The position numbers and the translations under genes were made by a program. Below the pieces are notes generated by a model. It was not told the DNA's origin. It saw only the letters and a list, made by a program, of their open reading frames with translations, and searched no databases. Below are positions 1-6,219 of a stretch of 7,742 nucleotides of DNA, piece after piece. Origin of the DNA: Nitrososphaerota archaeon (GTDB lineage: Archaea > Thermoproteota > Nitrososphaeria > Nitrososphaerales > JACQRY01); contig JACQRY010000055.1 in NCBI GenBank assembly GCA_016206275.1, forward strand, positions 1-7,742, written 5' to 3'. Numbering within the stretch: position 1 is the first letter of the stretch; each line of letters begins with the position of its first letter.

Positions 1-294
1 GATGTGGACAGTGCTGGGAAAGTTAGCTGCAACTGGAACTTCATGAATATCCTAAAGGGTGATTCAAGGGTGGAGCTGACGCAGAAAGAGATGCTGATGT
101 TCGATTTCACTAACTTTCATGATGAGATTCGAATGATAAACGATAACATCATGGTTGGGCGCTATTTGCCTGAGGCTTCCGGAATTCTGAACATAATAGG
201 CGACAGGTCGCTGGGGTTGATTCACTTTGAGAAAACAGGCGAGGGCACTAGACCTGTCATATACTACTTCATAAGAAGAGTATCCTCTGGCTGA
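1..294 (+). CDS. C-terminal part of an unrecognised protein (5' end outside window)
   Basis: The reading frame is open from the first base and ends at TGA 292-294, giving 97 residues of a longer protein. A GTG at position 4 could be read as a start, but nothing upstream is visible to support it, so I treat the gene as partial. The visible part is soluble, with alternating hydrophobic and polar stretches that suggest beta strands: a WNFMNIL stretch, then MLMFDFTNFHDEIRMINDN, then MVGRYLP, then LGLIHFE, ending in YYFIRRV. There is no membrane segment and no catalytic motif I can name. It converges on the glycosidase gene with only 6 bases between the stops, so it is not part of that operon. I do not recognise the family. 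The composition resembles ordinary coding sequence, so a real gene is likely although its function is unknown. Confidence 0.6.
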   Translation, partial: DVDSAGKVSCNWNFMNILKGDSRVELTQKEMLMFDFTNFHDEIRMINDNIMVGRYLPEASGILNIIGDRSLGLIHFEKTGEGTRPVIYYFIRRVSSG

Positions 295-300
295 CAACTG

Positions 301-1428
301 TCATTTGCCAATCTTTTTCAGCCATTCAACATAGTAGTCGAAGGCTGGTTCTTTTGTCAGGTTCCCGTGGCTCATCTTGTAGAGACCGAAGTACGCTTCC
401 TGCCTTGGGCTGGCAGGCCTGTCTGGATGTGTGAAGAGTACCCACGGGAATGTTCCTATTGATGAGGTTTCCTCTAGGGAGCCTAGGGTGTTCCTGTAGA
501 ACTGGAGCTGCATTTCGCTTGCAGAGCTCCTCCGAAGAATCCAGAAGAGTGCCCGCTCAAAGAGCGTCCTGTAGGTGGTGTACCCGAACTCTGGATTGAA
601 TACTGGTCTCCCAGCGAGTTTCTCGGCTTCGCGCACCTTGCTCCCGGTCTCCTGACCGTAGACTGGGTATTTGATGATCCAGTTGGCGTAGTTGTCAAGG
701 CCGACGTAGTCGACCTTTAGGTTCTCCTTTAGGTGCTTTAGCTCAACCTTCCAGTCTATGAGATCGTCGGGAATCTCCTCGGCAAGAATAGAGTGTTGCT
801 TCAGTAGAGCTGAGTATTTCGCGAGCTCTCTCCTGAAGTCCTCGATGAAGACTCTTACATCCTCGGCTACAATGTTCGTCATGGTCTTTGCTTCTGGATC
901 AGCGTCGTTTGCTCCTTTGAGGATGTTGTTGAGTCGCTTGTACTTCAAGTTGAAGTCCACGGCTTGCTGCACCCAGGCCTCGAAACTTGCTCTCCAACCG
1001 ATGCCGGGTAGTGCCTGCAAGATCCAGGATTTGACGTCGATCTCGTTTTCTATTCCGAAGATAAGCTCTCTACCCGTTCTCCTCACAACCTCGGATATCT
1101 TTTTACAAGCTTTGTACGATTCTTGATAGGATGCTTCTATGAACTTATCAAGGTCAGCGATTGCTACTGACCCGATGTTCTCGATGTAGCCGACTTCTAT
1201 CGGCGCGAGGATGTTGAACCCATTTTTGCAAAGATGCTCAATAGTCTGCAGATAGTTTAAGCCCGTAGGCCCCGACTCCTCTAACGACCTTGTTGGGAAC
1301 GCATGTACTCTTATCCATCTGATGGGAGTAGGCTGGAGAAGCTCGACGATCTTTTCAGGGTAATCGCGAACATCGTTACCTGCTATGTTCATCCCCGCCA
1401 TAAAAGATGGGGAGCCTGATGTGGACAA
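301..1428 (-). CDS. Clan GH-A glycoside hydrolase-like TIM-barrel protein
   Basis: This 375-residue protein looks like a retaining glycosidase of the GH-A (beta/alpha)8 fold. Visible hallmarks are GIENEID at 125-131, where Asn128-Glu129 fits the conserved NE acid/base pair after strand 4; VDYVGLDNY at 239-247, typical of strand 6; FNPEFGY at 277-283, where Glu280 fits the strand-7 nucleophile; and Trp329 in FPWVLFT, the usual aromatic after strand 8. There is no signal peptide or membrane segment, so it should be cytoplasmic. The start is TTG at 1426-1428, with GAGGAG 11 bases upstream overlapping the stop of the preceding gene; ATG codons at residues 10 and 13 are weaker alternatives. It is the last gene of the operon with the GMC oxidoreductase, 15 bases after that gene's stop. 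The substrate is unknown; GH5-, GH39- or GH2-like relatives are possible. The fold and catalytic pair are inferred from motifs, not from alignment. Confidence 0.72.
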   Translation of the reverse strand: MSTSGSPSFMAGMNIAGNDVRDYPEKIVELLQPTPIRWIRVHAFPTRSLEESGPTGLNYLQTIEHLCKNGFNILAPIEVGYIENIGSVAIADLDKFIEASYQESYKACKKISEVVRRTGRELIFGIENEIDVKSWILQALPGIGWRASFEAWVQQAVDFNLKYKRLNNILKGANDADPEAKTMTNIVAEDVRVFIEDFRRELAKYSALLKQHSILAEEIPDDLIDWKVELKHLKENLKVDYVGLDNYANWIIKYPVYGQETGSKVREAEKLAGRPVFNPEFGYTTYRTLFERALFWILRRSSASEMQLQFYRNTLGSLEETSSIGTFPWVLFTHPDRPASPRQEAYFGLYKMSHGNLTKEPAFDYYVEWLKKIGK

Positions 1429-1439
1429 GTTTAGGGCAG

Positions 1440-1445
1440 CTCCTC
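1440..1445 (-). promoter_or_regulatory. Shine-Dalgarno site of the glycosidase gene
   Basis: On the - strand this reads GAGGAG, overlapping the TGA stop of the GMC gene and lying 11 bases before the TTG start at 1428. The same 11-base spacing is seen for the GMC gene itself, which supports the choice of a TTG start and translation from a shared transcript. Confidence 0.5.
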
Positions 1446-2985
1446 AGCCAGCGTACCTTTTTCCTTGATTCCAGTTGTCTGCTATGTGCTCTGCTACCCT
1501 AGTTGCTAGGGCCATGACTGTTAGCTGTGGATTCACGCCGACCGCGGTTGGGAAGACGCTTGCGTCGCAGACGAAGAGATTCTGGAGACCATGGAATTTG
1601 GAGTAGGAATCGACTACAGATGACTCTGGTGTTCCTCCCATCTGGTTCCCGCCTTGAGGGTGTCCGGATCCGATGCTTATGTCCGTCGGGCCGACTCCTC
1701 TTTCGTCGATGAGATGCATGTCATCTTCGCTGTAGAGCACTGTTCTTTTTCGATGGGATGTAATGACACGTTGGGCTCCTGCCGCGAAGAGGATCTTGGC
1801 TGCACTTTTCATTCCTTCAGTCATCATCTTGGCGTCTCCTTGGGAGAGCTGATAGGATAGTATTGTGCCCAATGGTCCGCCGAGCGCTATGCTTCCTACG
1901 GGCTCGTCGTGAAGGAGTGTCCCGATTAGGGCGTAGTGGTTGTATCGTTTCATGAGTTCCTTGTGATCGTACTGGAAGCCTGGAAGGGGAAGGGAGAACT
2001 GGTATGGGGCTAGGAATACTGACTCGAGGAGATAGCCTCTCTTCCCTGTCTTCTGTACGCTGAACTCGCTGCTGTGATATGCCATTGGTATGCCTTGATG
2101 TCCGTTGATCTCTTCTTCGAAGTCGCCGATGATGGCGGGTGAAGGATGAAGGGTTATGTTCACTCCAACTTTGCCATTTCTGTTCAAGCCGCTCTTGAGC
2201 AGCAGCTCCGAAGAGGCTATTGTTCCCCCTGAGACGATTACAATCTTCGGCTTCACGTTAACATCGAACTCCTCGCTGTTCTCTCCGTTCGCAACTGCTT
2301 TGACGCCGGTCGCCCTGCCTCCGGATGTCTCGATCCGTTCGGCTCTGCAATCGGCGTAGATCTTGACGCTGTTTCCGTGGATTTCGTCTACGTCTTTGAT
2401 GTATGTCTCCAGCATGCTCTGCTTGGTTCCGTAGTAACATCCAAGGTGGCAGAGGCCACACTGCTTGCAGTTCTTGCAGTTCCTGCTGTTTGGTCCTGCT
2501 TCCCAGCCTAGTTTTTTGCATCCTTTCCTCATGACATCGTTGTTCTTGTTTATCTCGTAGGGCTGCACTTCGCTTACAGAGATTCTCCGCTCGACGGTCT
2601 CAAAGTACTTCTTCATGTGTTCAGGTTCAATGTCCTCAATCTTGTAGTCATCGTGCCACCATCCTAGTACTGCGGGTGGTGTCCTGAAGCAGACGGCGTC
2701 GTTGACTACTGTGGATCCTCCCACGCAACTGCCTTGGGCGACCGCTATGCCGGTGGGTATCGTAAACTGGAGCCCTGAGTTCTTGTAGAGGAGAGATATC
2801 ATCTCGTCTTCTTTTTGGGTGTGGGTTTCTCTTTGGTGGTAGCCGCCCTTCTCGAGCAAGACGACAGTATGTCCTTTCTCGGCTAATTGCCAGCAGATTA
2901 TTGCGCCGGCAGCTCCGGAACCGATAACGCAGGCATCTGGGGTTTCAAGGACGGATCGGTTGACGTCCTTGCCTTTGATTATCAT
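1444..2985 (-). CDS. GMC-family FAD-dependent oxidoreductase with a ferredoxin-like cysteine cluster
   Basis: This 513-residue protein is a glucose-methanol-choline family flavoenzyme that should oxidise an alcohol or sugar hydroxyl. The FAD-binding Rossmann motif is VIGSGAAGA at 20-28, with an acidic end of strand 2 at LLEKGG (43-48). The second GMC signature region is QGSCVGGSTVVN at 84-95. The C-terminal part has GSGHPQGGNQMGG at 439-451 and DASVFPTAVGVNPQLTVMA at 474-492, so His442 and Asn485 are the likely catalytic pair. Cysteines 170, 173, 176, 179 and 183 form CxxCxxCxxCxxxC; the last four have the CxxCxxCxxxC spacing of 4Fe-4S ferredoxins. Long-chain alcohol oxidase-like GMC enzymes have a shorter cysteine group here. 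There is no Tat or Sec signal, so the protein should be cytoplasmic. The ATG start overlaps the stop of the membrane-protein gene (ATGA), suggesting translational coupling and a physical partnership. Substrate and electron acceptor are inferred only from context. Confidence 0.9.
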   Translation of the reverse strand: MIIKGKDVNRSVLETPDACVIGSGAAGAIICWQLAEKGHTVVLLEKGGYHQRETHTQKEDEMISLLYKNSGLQFTIPTGIAVAQGSCVGGSTVVNDAVCFRTPPAVLGWWHDDYKIEDIEPEHMKKYFETVERRISVSEVQPYEINKNNDVMRKGCKKLGWEAGPNSRNCKNCKQCGLCHLGCYYGTKQSMLETYIKDVDEIHGNSVKIYADCRAERIETSGGRATGVKAVANGENSEEFDVNVKPKIVIVSGGTIASSELLLKSGLNRNGKVGVNITLHPSPAIIGDFEEEINGHQGIPMAYHSSEFSVQKTGKRGYLLESVFLAPYQFSLPLPGFQYDHKELMKRYNHYALIGTLLHDEPVGSIALGGPLGTILSYQLSQGDAKMMTEGMKSAAKILFAAGAQRVITSHRKRTVLYSEDDMHLIDERGVGPTDISIGSGHPQGGNQMGGTPESSVVDSYSKFHGLQNLFVCDASVFPTAVGVNPQLTVMALATRVAEHIADNWNQGKRYAG

Positions 2986-3833
2986 TGGGACTCTTTCCTC
3001 CTTTTACGAGTTCTGCGCTCTGTGGCCTCTGCTTTGTACCAAGGAGGGTCGTTTGGACGGGTGGGGCCATTATAACCGAAGGTTGTGTACACTTCTTTCT
3101 TTGTGAAATATCCGTATGACGAGGTTATTCTGAGCAGCTGCATTACATTGACTAGGAAGGGGTTGGACTCCCATGCCTCGGCGTACTTCCTCTTCTGCAA
3201 TGTGGATGTAGTATCTTCGTCTAGGTTGACAAACCTCTTCCATTTGCCTGTTAGTGCTAGGACCATGAACCTGCTGTCAAAGACGTATAGAATAGCTGTT
3301 AGTGCTGCACTGAAGAGTGGTGGGATGACTTTTAGGAGGTTTATGACGGAGCCTGCTGCGTCCACGTCTTCTCCGCTTGGTGGGATCGCGCCTCCTGCTG
3401 GGTAGGCTACCTTTACCAGCTCCTTGATTATCCTGTTCCTCTCCTCCATTCTCTGGCCTTTGCTTAGCCTGTGACCAGCAAGGCCAAGTTCGCTTCCCAA
3501 GTAGTACCAGATTGGATAGGTGGCAAAGATTGCCACAGCTGCGATGTCTGTGCTTGGTGTTCTAGTTAGTCCTAAGGGAAGGCCTGAGTTGAGCATCCAA
3601 TCCGTGCCTCCGAACCAGCTGGGAAGAGGCCAGGGGAAGTAGATTATGTCAAGGTATAGGAGGGCGCTGTAAACCCAGAAAAGTAGTGTGAAGAAGACGC
3701 CGATGAGGAAGATTCTCTTTCTTGACGAGCCCCTTGTGAAGAAGCTGTCGCCGAAGGCTAGGAGGAGGTAGTCTGCTCTTGAAACCAAGAGGCCAATTAG
3801 TAGGAGAGCTGGTGGGTCCAGGAGAAAACTCAT
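2982..3833 (-). CDS. Four-helix membrane protein, likely partner or anchor of the GMC oxidoreductase
   Basis: From the ATG at 3831-3833 this is 283 residues. I see four hydrophobic segments at roughly 2-27, 41-66, 96-114 and 168-194, a soluble stretch between the third and fourth, and a soluble C-terminal tail ending in the strongly basic RRTRKRRKESQ, which should be cytoplasmic by the positive-inside rule. The tail contains NVMQLLRITSSYGYFTKKEV followed by GYNGP; similar Tyr-rich segments ending in a GY-GP motif occur, as far as I recall, next to or fused with GMC dehydrogenases, but I could not check this. No heme-binding CxxCH is present and histidines are few, so a cytochrome role is not supported. 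A longer reading from GTG 3881 (299 residues) is possible, but a TATA-like box lies inside that extension, so the ATG with a short leader is preferred. The gene overlaps the GMC gene by 4 bases. The anchor or electron-transfer role is inference. Confidence 0.75.
   Translation of the reverse strand: MSFLLDPPALLLIGLLVSRADYLLLAFGDSFFTRGSSRKRIFLIGVFFTLLFWVYSALLYLDIIYFPWPLPSWFGGTDWMLNSGLPLGLTRTPSTDIAAVAIFATYPIWYYLGSELGLAGHRLSKGQRMEERNRIIKELVKVAYPAGGAIPPSGEDVDAAGSVINLLKVIPPLFSAALTAILYVFDSRFMVLALTGKWKRFVNLDEDTTSTLQKRKYAEAWESNPFLVNVMQLLRITSSYGYFTKKEVYTTFGYNGPTRPNDPPWYKAEATERRTRKRRKESQ
2997..3002 (-). promoter_or_regulatory. Shine-Dalgarno site of the GMC oxidoreductase gene
   Basis: The - strand reads AGGAGG inside the last codons of the membrane-protein gene, 11 bases before the ATG at 2985. 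Together with the ATGA overlap, this supports expression of both proteins from a single message. Confidence 0.6.
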
Positions 3834-3862
3834 CGGAAAACTGAACTTTTCCACATGTTTTT

Positions 3863-3873
3863 GAGTATTTAAG
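3863..3873 (-). promoter_or_regulatory. TATA-like box of the membrane protein / GMC / glycosidase operon
   Basis: The - strand reads CTTAAATACTC, close to the archaeal TATA consensus. Transcription beginning about 26 bases after its centre would start near 3842, some 9 bases before ATG 3833. This gives an almost leaderless message and argues against translation from the upstream GTG at 3881. No Shine-Dalgarno site precedes either start. Confidence 0.5.
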
Positions 3874-4129
3874 ACTAACACTTACACACTTTCAGGTGGT
3901 TCGCTCATGCAAGCCTCTGCTCTCATATTTGTCTGTTGGTGATCATGCTAAACAAATAGAGATCATTTTAGAGATCCGACCTAGCGCAGGTGTTCTCCCG
4001 CTCCACACATTTGGTTTCCTAGAGACACCGCATCAATTCTCAAAATCTAGGGGCCAGTAGGCTTCGAGCGTAAATGTTGAGTGTGATCTACAAGTTTATT
4101 GCTTAGATGTGACACAGCTTAGTGGCAAG

Positions 4130-4137
4130 TTTAATAC
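4130..4137 (+). promoter_or_regulatory. TATA-like box of the VapB-like antitoxin gene
   Basis: TTTAATAC lies 26 bases before the ATG at 4163, the spacing expected for a leaderless archaeal transcript. It sits inside the longer frame beginning at GTG 4109 and therefore supports the downstream ATG as the real start. Confidence 0.5.
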
Positions 4138-4162
4138 TCATATGGGATATGTAGATCTGTGT

Positions 4163-4378
4163 ATGGCAAGTAAAAACATAGCGATTAGAGAGGACGTGTA
4201 TCAGAAACTGCTTGGCGCTAAGAAGGGAGGAGAGAGTTTCAGTGAAGTCATTGAGAGGCTACTGGAGAATAGGTCGAGTCTAATTCACTTTTCAGGCGTA
4301 CTGGCAGATAACCCCTACTTGAAGGCAATCAAGGATGACATAGAGAAGATCAGGAGTGAGGCAGTGATCCGAATTTGA
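4163..4378 (+). CDS. vapB: VapB-like antitoxin (ribbon-helix-helix-type, COG1753-like)
   Basis: This 71-residue protein begins MASKNIAIREDVYQKL, the pattern of archaeal VapB antitoxins: a short DNA-contacting strand (NIAI) followed by a helix, then ESFSEVIERLLENR, the second helix with the typical SFSEVI motif. The C-terminal half (from about residue 38) is the expected flexible toxin-binding part. Such proteins repress their own promoter and neutralise a PIN-domain ribonuclease encoded immediately downstream. The frame is open back to GTG 4109, but the residues added there are not family-like and a TATA-like box lies between, so ATG 4163 is chosen. The TGA stop overlaps a TTG start for a vapC-like frame, the usual coupled arrangement, but that toxin frame is broken after 20 codons. 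The antitoxin itself appears intact and is therefore an orphan in this window, unless it pairs with a toxin elsewhere. Confidence 0.82.
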   Translation: MASKNIAIREDVYQKLLGAKKGGESFSEVIERLLENRSSLIHFSGVLADNPYLKAIKDDIEKIRSEAVIRI

Positions 4379-4459
4379 TACTCTTTGATACCTCGGTAAT
4401 ACTGGACTATCTCAAAGGTGCCAGAGGAAGTTGCTGAACTGAATGTCAAGCTAATCTAG
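4375..4459 (+). pseudogene. vapC: Broken vapC toxin stub (PIN-domain N-terminus, frameshifted)
   Basis: A frame starting at TTG 4375, overlapping the vapB stop, reads ILFDTSVILDYLKGARGSC and stops at TGA 4435-4437. LFDTSVILDYLKG is the first strand and helix of a PIN domain, and its Asp (codon 5) is the first metal-binding acid of VapC ribonucleases. A shift to the frame containing 4418 extends the toxin-like sequence as PEEVAELNVKLI, ending at TAG 4457-4459, which fits a frameshift followed by loss of the rest of the gene. A normal VapC has about 130 residues and three further conserved acids; none is recognisable downstream. A sequencing error could explain the frameshift but not the missing body. 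Calling it vapC rests on this short motif plus its position behind vapB. Confidence 0.65.
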
Positions 4460-4650
4460 TTACCCAGCGACCCAAGTTGCTTCGCATCAGGTCATTCTTT
4501 CTACCAAAACATAGCGTTAGGGGGCCGTCAGGACTTCATTGGGTTTGTATCTAGTAGAATGATTCGTACATTTCTAGGGATACTCTTTGGTTTTGCTGGA
4601 TTGGGTCGCCTTTGGAAGGTGTGGTTCAAAGAGATTTTGAAAGAAACCGG
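4460..4650. other. Intergenic DNA after the broken vapC
   Basis: These 191 bases separate the vapC stub from the convergent SRPBCC gene. One small + frame begins at ATG 4559 (38 codons, hydrophobic then basic) and runs into the neighbouring gene, but it has no ribosome site or recognisable motif. The stretch may be decayed toxin DNA; I see no RNA gene or repeat. Confidence 0.35.
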
Positions 4651-5127
4651 TCAGAGATTAGCCTTCTGTAGATAGTCATAGTCCTCTTTGTCGGATTTCT
4701 CTAGTTCTCTTTTGACCATCCAGCCATGCAGAAATTTCGGTATATTGAGTCCTTGAATGATCCATTCGCCTTTTGTGGAAACGAGTGTTCCACCAGAAAC
4801 CTCCGAGTAGATGCTTTCGTGATAGCTGCCAGCTGCTAGGGGTCCTTCTCCAGCAATCACCTCTACCCTGAATTTCTTGGGTGGGGATTGGATGTACTTC
4901 CAAGTGGAGCTCCAAGTTCTGCCTCTTACATTCAATTTTCGTTCGAAGGTGATGCTAGTCTTAAGGGTTTGATTGTTGTATTCGGTCTCTCCCTCTTCTC
5001 TTGTTATCTTTGAGGAGATGATGGCAGGATGTATTACTGTTATCTGTTTTTCATCACTGTGAAGACGGAGAAGCTTCCAGAGCCTGTCTAGTGTTACGGG
5101 GAAGACGCATTCTGTGTTTATGTTCAC
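4651..5127 (-). CDS. SRPBCC/START-like ligand-binding protein
   Basis: The protein has about 158 residues, the usual length of the SRPBCC (polyketide cyclase/START-like) fold. It begins with the expected first strand and helix: NINTECVFPVTLDRLWKLL, where a small-domain strand is followed by a helix containing the LW pair. A run of beta strands follows (WSSTWKYI, KKFRVEVIAG, GSYHESIYSEV, GTLVSTKGEWIIQG), and it ends in a long amphipathic helix from about residue 128 that closes the pocket. These proteins bind hydrophobic ligands or catalyse simple cyclisations; no specific ligand can be read from the sequence. No ATG is available: GTG at 5127 is chosen because it lies about 22 bases from a TATA-like box, with the adjoining TTG 5130 as the alternative (159 residues). 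It is transcribed alone, convergent with the vapB region and downstream of the methyltransferase. Confidence 0.72.
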   Translation of the reverse strand: MNINTECVFPVTLDRLWKLLRLHSDEKQITVIHPAIISSKITREEGETEYNNQTLKTSITFERKLNVRGRTWSSTWKYIQSPPKKFRVEVIAGEGPLAAGSYHESIYSEVSGGTLVSTKGEWIIQGLNIPKFLHGWMVKRELEKSDKEDYDYLQKANL

Positions 5128-5148
5128 CAATTATGTTTCGAGAGGTAA

Positions 5149-5156
5149 CTATTATA
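5149..5156 (-). promoter_or_regulatory. TATA-like box of the SRPBCC gene
   Basis: The - strand reads TATAATAG, 19 to 22 bases before the TTG/GTG starts at 5130 and 5127. No Shine-Dalgarno site is present, so a leaderless or nearly leaderless transcript is likely. Confidence 0.42.
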
Positions 5157-5162
5157 GCAGAG

Positions 5163-5167
5163 AAAAA
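5163..5167 (-). terminator. Possible T-run terminator after the methyltransferase gene
   Basis: The - strand reads CCTTTTTCTCT about 120 bases past the methyltransferase stop and just before the promoter of the next gene. A short U-tract is enough for many archaeal terminators. There is no hairpin, and five Ts could be chance. Confidence 0.25.
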
Positions 5168-5287
5168 GGTTTCTAGTATAGAAGCCGACTCTCTAACAAT
5201 TCTTTTTCAATGGTAACCTAAGAGTCAAAGCATAATTCGCGATATTGGTGGTAAGATTGGTATCCTCGTTTCTAGATTCTTCTCAGC

Positions 5288-5866
5288 TTATGCCTTTAGG
5301 GCGACTAGGGCCCATCTAGCAGTTAGGCTTGTTCGTTCCTTTATGACGCGAAATCCTTCCAGTATTGACCGCCACTCCGCTTTGCCTACATTTCTGGGAT
5401 CTTTCCTCCTGAACGTCTTAGCCACGCTCATATAGGCCGAGCCGTCCGGTTTGAGCGTCCTCTTTATCTCCCTAATTGCGCCCGCATGATCAGCCATGCA
5501 GCAAAGGACGAGGTTTGCCAAGATGAAGTCTAGGGAGTGGTCTCTGATGGAGCCCAGCTCAGCCGCTGACTCCGTTCGAGCTTCGATGTTTCGGTAACCT
5601 ATCTTTGAGGATTTGGAGTTCAGCTTCTCGATTGGCTTGTCATCTGGGTCGATGGCGTAGACTTTGCCTTCTGGTCCGACAATTTCCGCTATTGGTATTG
5701 TGTAGAAGCCGGGGCCACATCCTAGGTCAGCTACTGTATCGCCTTTACTGACGTATTGTGAGACAAATTTCTTGGGATGTGTCAAGAGGCGTCTAAGGGG
5801 GTTATCCAGGAAAAACATCCATTTTGCACGATCATCCCTTGGACAACAGTCCTCTTTCCTCGGCAT
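5288..5866 (-). CDS. Class I SAM-dependent methyltransferase (UbiE/Methyltransf_11-like)
   Basis: This 192-residue protein has the Rossmann-type methyltransferase motifs in order: motif I VADLGCGPGFYT at 45-56 (SAM binding), the acidic strand-2 end AIDPDD at 71-76, post-motif ARTESAAELG around 96-105, motif II LDFILANLVLCCM at 112-124, and LKPDGSAYMSV at 138-148. Before the fold lies a short segment rich in Cys and charge (KEDCCPRDDRAKWMFFLDNPLRRLL) that resembles the start of archaeal small-molecule methyltransferases. The substrate cannot be told from the sequence; the CC pairs at 7-8 and 122-123 are noteworthy but do not prove arsenite methylation. ATG 5866 is preferred over ATG 5896 because AGGAGAG stands at ideal distance before it; the longer form would add 10 residues. 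The gene is single and diverges from the AbrB gene at 5983. Confidence 0.82.
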   Translation of the reverse strand: MPRKEDCCPRDDRAKWMFFLDNPLRRLLTHPKKFVSQYVSKGDTVADLGCGPGFYTIPIAEIVGPEGKVYAIDPDDKPIEKLNSKSSKIGYRNIEARTESAAELGSIRDHSLDFILANLVLCCMADHAGAIREIKRTLKPDGSAYMSVAKTFRRKDPRNVGKAEWRSILEGFRVIKERTSLTARWALVALKA

Positions 5867-5871
5867 ACCAG

Positions 5872-5878
5872 CTCTCCT
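5872..5878 (-). promoter_or_regulatory. Shine-Dalgarno site choosing the methyltransferase start
   Basis: The - strand reads AGGAGAG, with GGAG 7 bases before ATG 5866. The upstream ATG at 5896 has no comparable site, so this site decides in favour of the shorter protein. Confidence 0.5.
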
Positions 5879-5982
5879 ATGCAGGTTACTCAGCATAAAC
5901 CTTGCGTTACCTTCTGCCAGACAAATAGAGTCTCGATGGCAAGAGATTATGAAATGGTGTTTACGCCAATATTTGGTGTTAG

Positions 5983-6219
5983 TTGTCTGAAGTGGAAATC
6001 AAGGAGGTAGATAAGCAGGGCAGGATGGTTATTCCCAAAGGTTGGCGGAAGAAACATCTCAAAGGTAAAAAGGTGGTGTTGAAGTTGAAAGAGGGCTCCA
6101 TTGAAATAATACCGTATGAAACCTTTGACCTCACAGAGTTTTTCGATAAGTTCACGGTTAACGTAAAAAGCGATCTATCGGACTGGCATGCCCTTAGGAA
6201 GGAGCTGATGAAATCTTGA
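5983..6219 (+). CDS. SpoVT/AbrB-domain antitoxin-like regulator
   Basis: The protein has 78 residues. The N-terminal half is a swapped-hairpin AbrB domain: EIKEVDKQGRMVIPKGWRKK carries the D-x-x-GR-x-x-IPK-x-x-R signature of the DNA-contacting strand and loop, followed by KKVVLKLKEGSIEIIPY. The C-terminal half (about 46-78, ending in HALRKELMKS) is an acidic then amphipathic tail of the kind that binds a PIN toxin. TTG 5983 and GTG 5992 are both possible starts. A poor TATA-like TTTACGCC at 5960-5967 fits the GTG slightly better, so the protein may be 75 residues. The TGA stop overlaps the TTG start of a vapC-like frame that breaks after 26 codons. It lies divergent from the methyltransferase and may also repress that promoter. 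A role as antitoxin is inferred from fold and position. Confidence 0.8.
   Translation: MSEVEIKEVDKQGRMVIPKGWRKKHLKGKKVVLKLKEGSIEIIPYETFDLTEFFDKFTVNVKSDLSDWHALRKELMKS

Larger units (their letters stand above)
3834..4162. other. Divergent intergenic region between the oxidoreductase operon and the antitoxin gene
   Basis: This stretch of 329 bases carries a TATA-like box near each end, one facing left and one facing right. In the middle I see only weak structure: CCTAGA at 4018-4023 is matched by TCTAGG at 4046-4051 as a 6-base inverted pair 22 bases apart, and GAGATC occurs twice about 12 bases apart around 3960-3976. No convincing RNA gene or open frame was found. Confidence 0.4.

Noticed and set aside
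758..1126. 122-codon + frame opposite the glycosidase gene
   Set aside because: It lies wholly antisense to a gene with clear catalytic motifs, is rich in Ser/Ala/Leu in the way of a shadow frame, and has no motif of its own.
3085..3405. 106-codon + frame opposite the membrane-protein gene
   Set aside because: It is antisense to a protein with four clean membrane segments and a 4-base operon overlap; no ribosome site or family pattern.
4559..4675. Small + frame of 38 codons, hydrophobic then basic
   Set aside because: It has no ribosome site or promoter, and its end overlaps the convergent SRPBCC gene; probably chance.
5190..5226. GACTCT ... AGAGTC inverted pair between the SRPBCC and methyltransferase genes
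   Set aside because: The arms are only 6 bases with a loop of nearly 30 bases and no T-run at the right side; too weak to call a terminator.
3953..5931. ACAAATAGAG found twice, in the two divergent promoter regions (about 3953 and 5920)
   Set aside because: Ten-base matches are expected by chance many times in a window of this size, and the flanks do not match.
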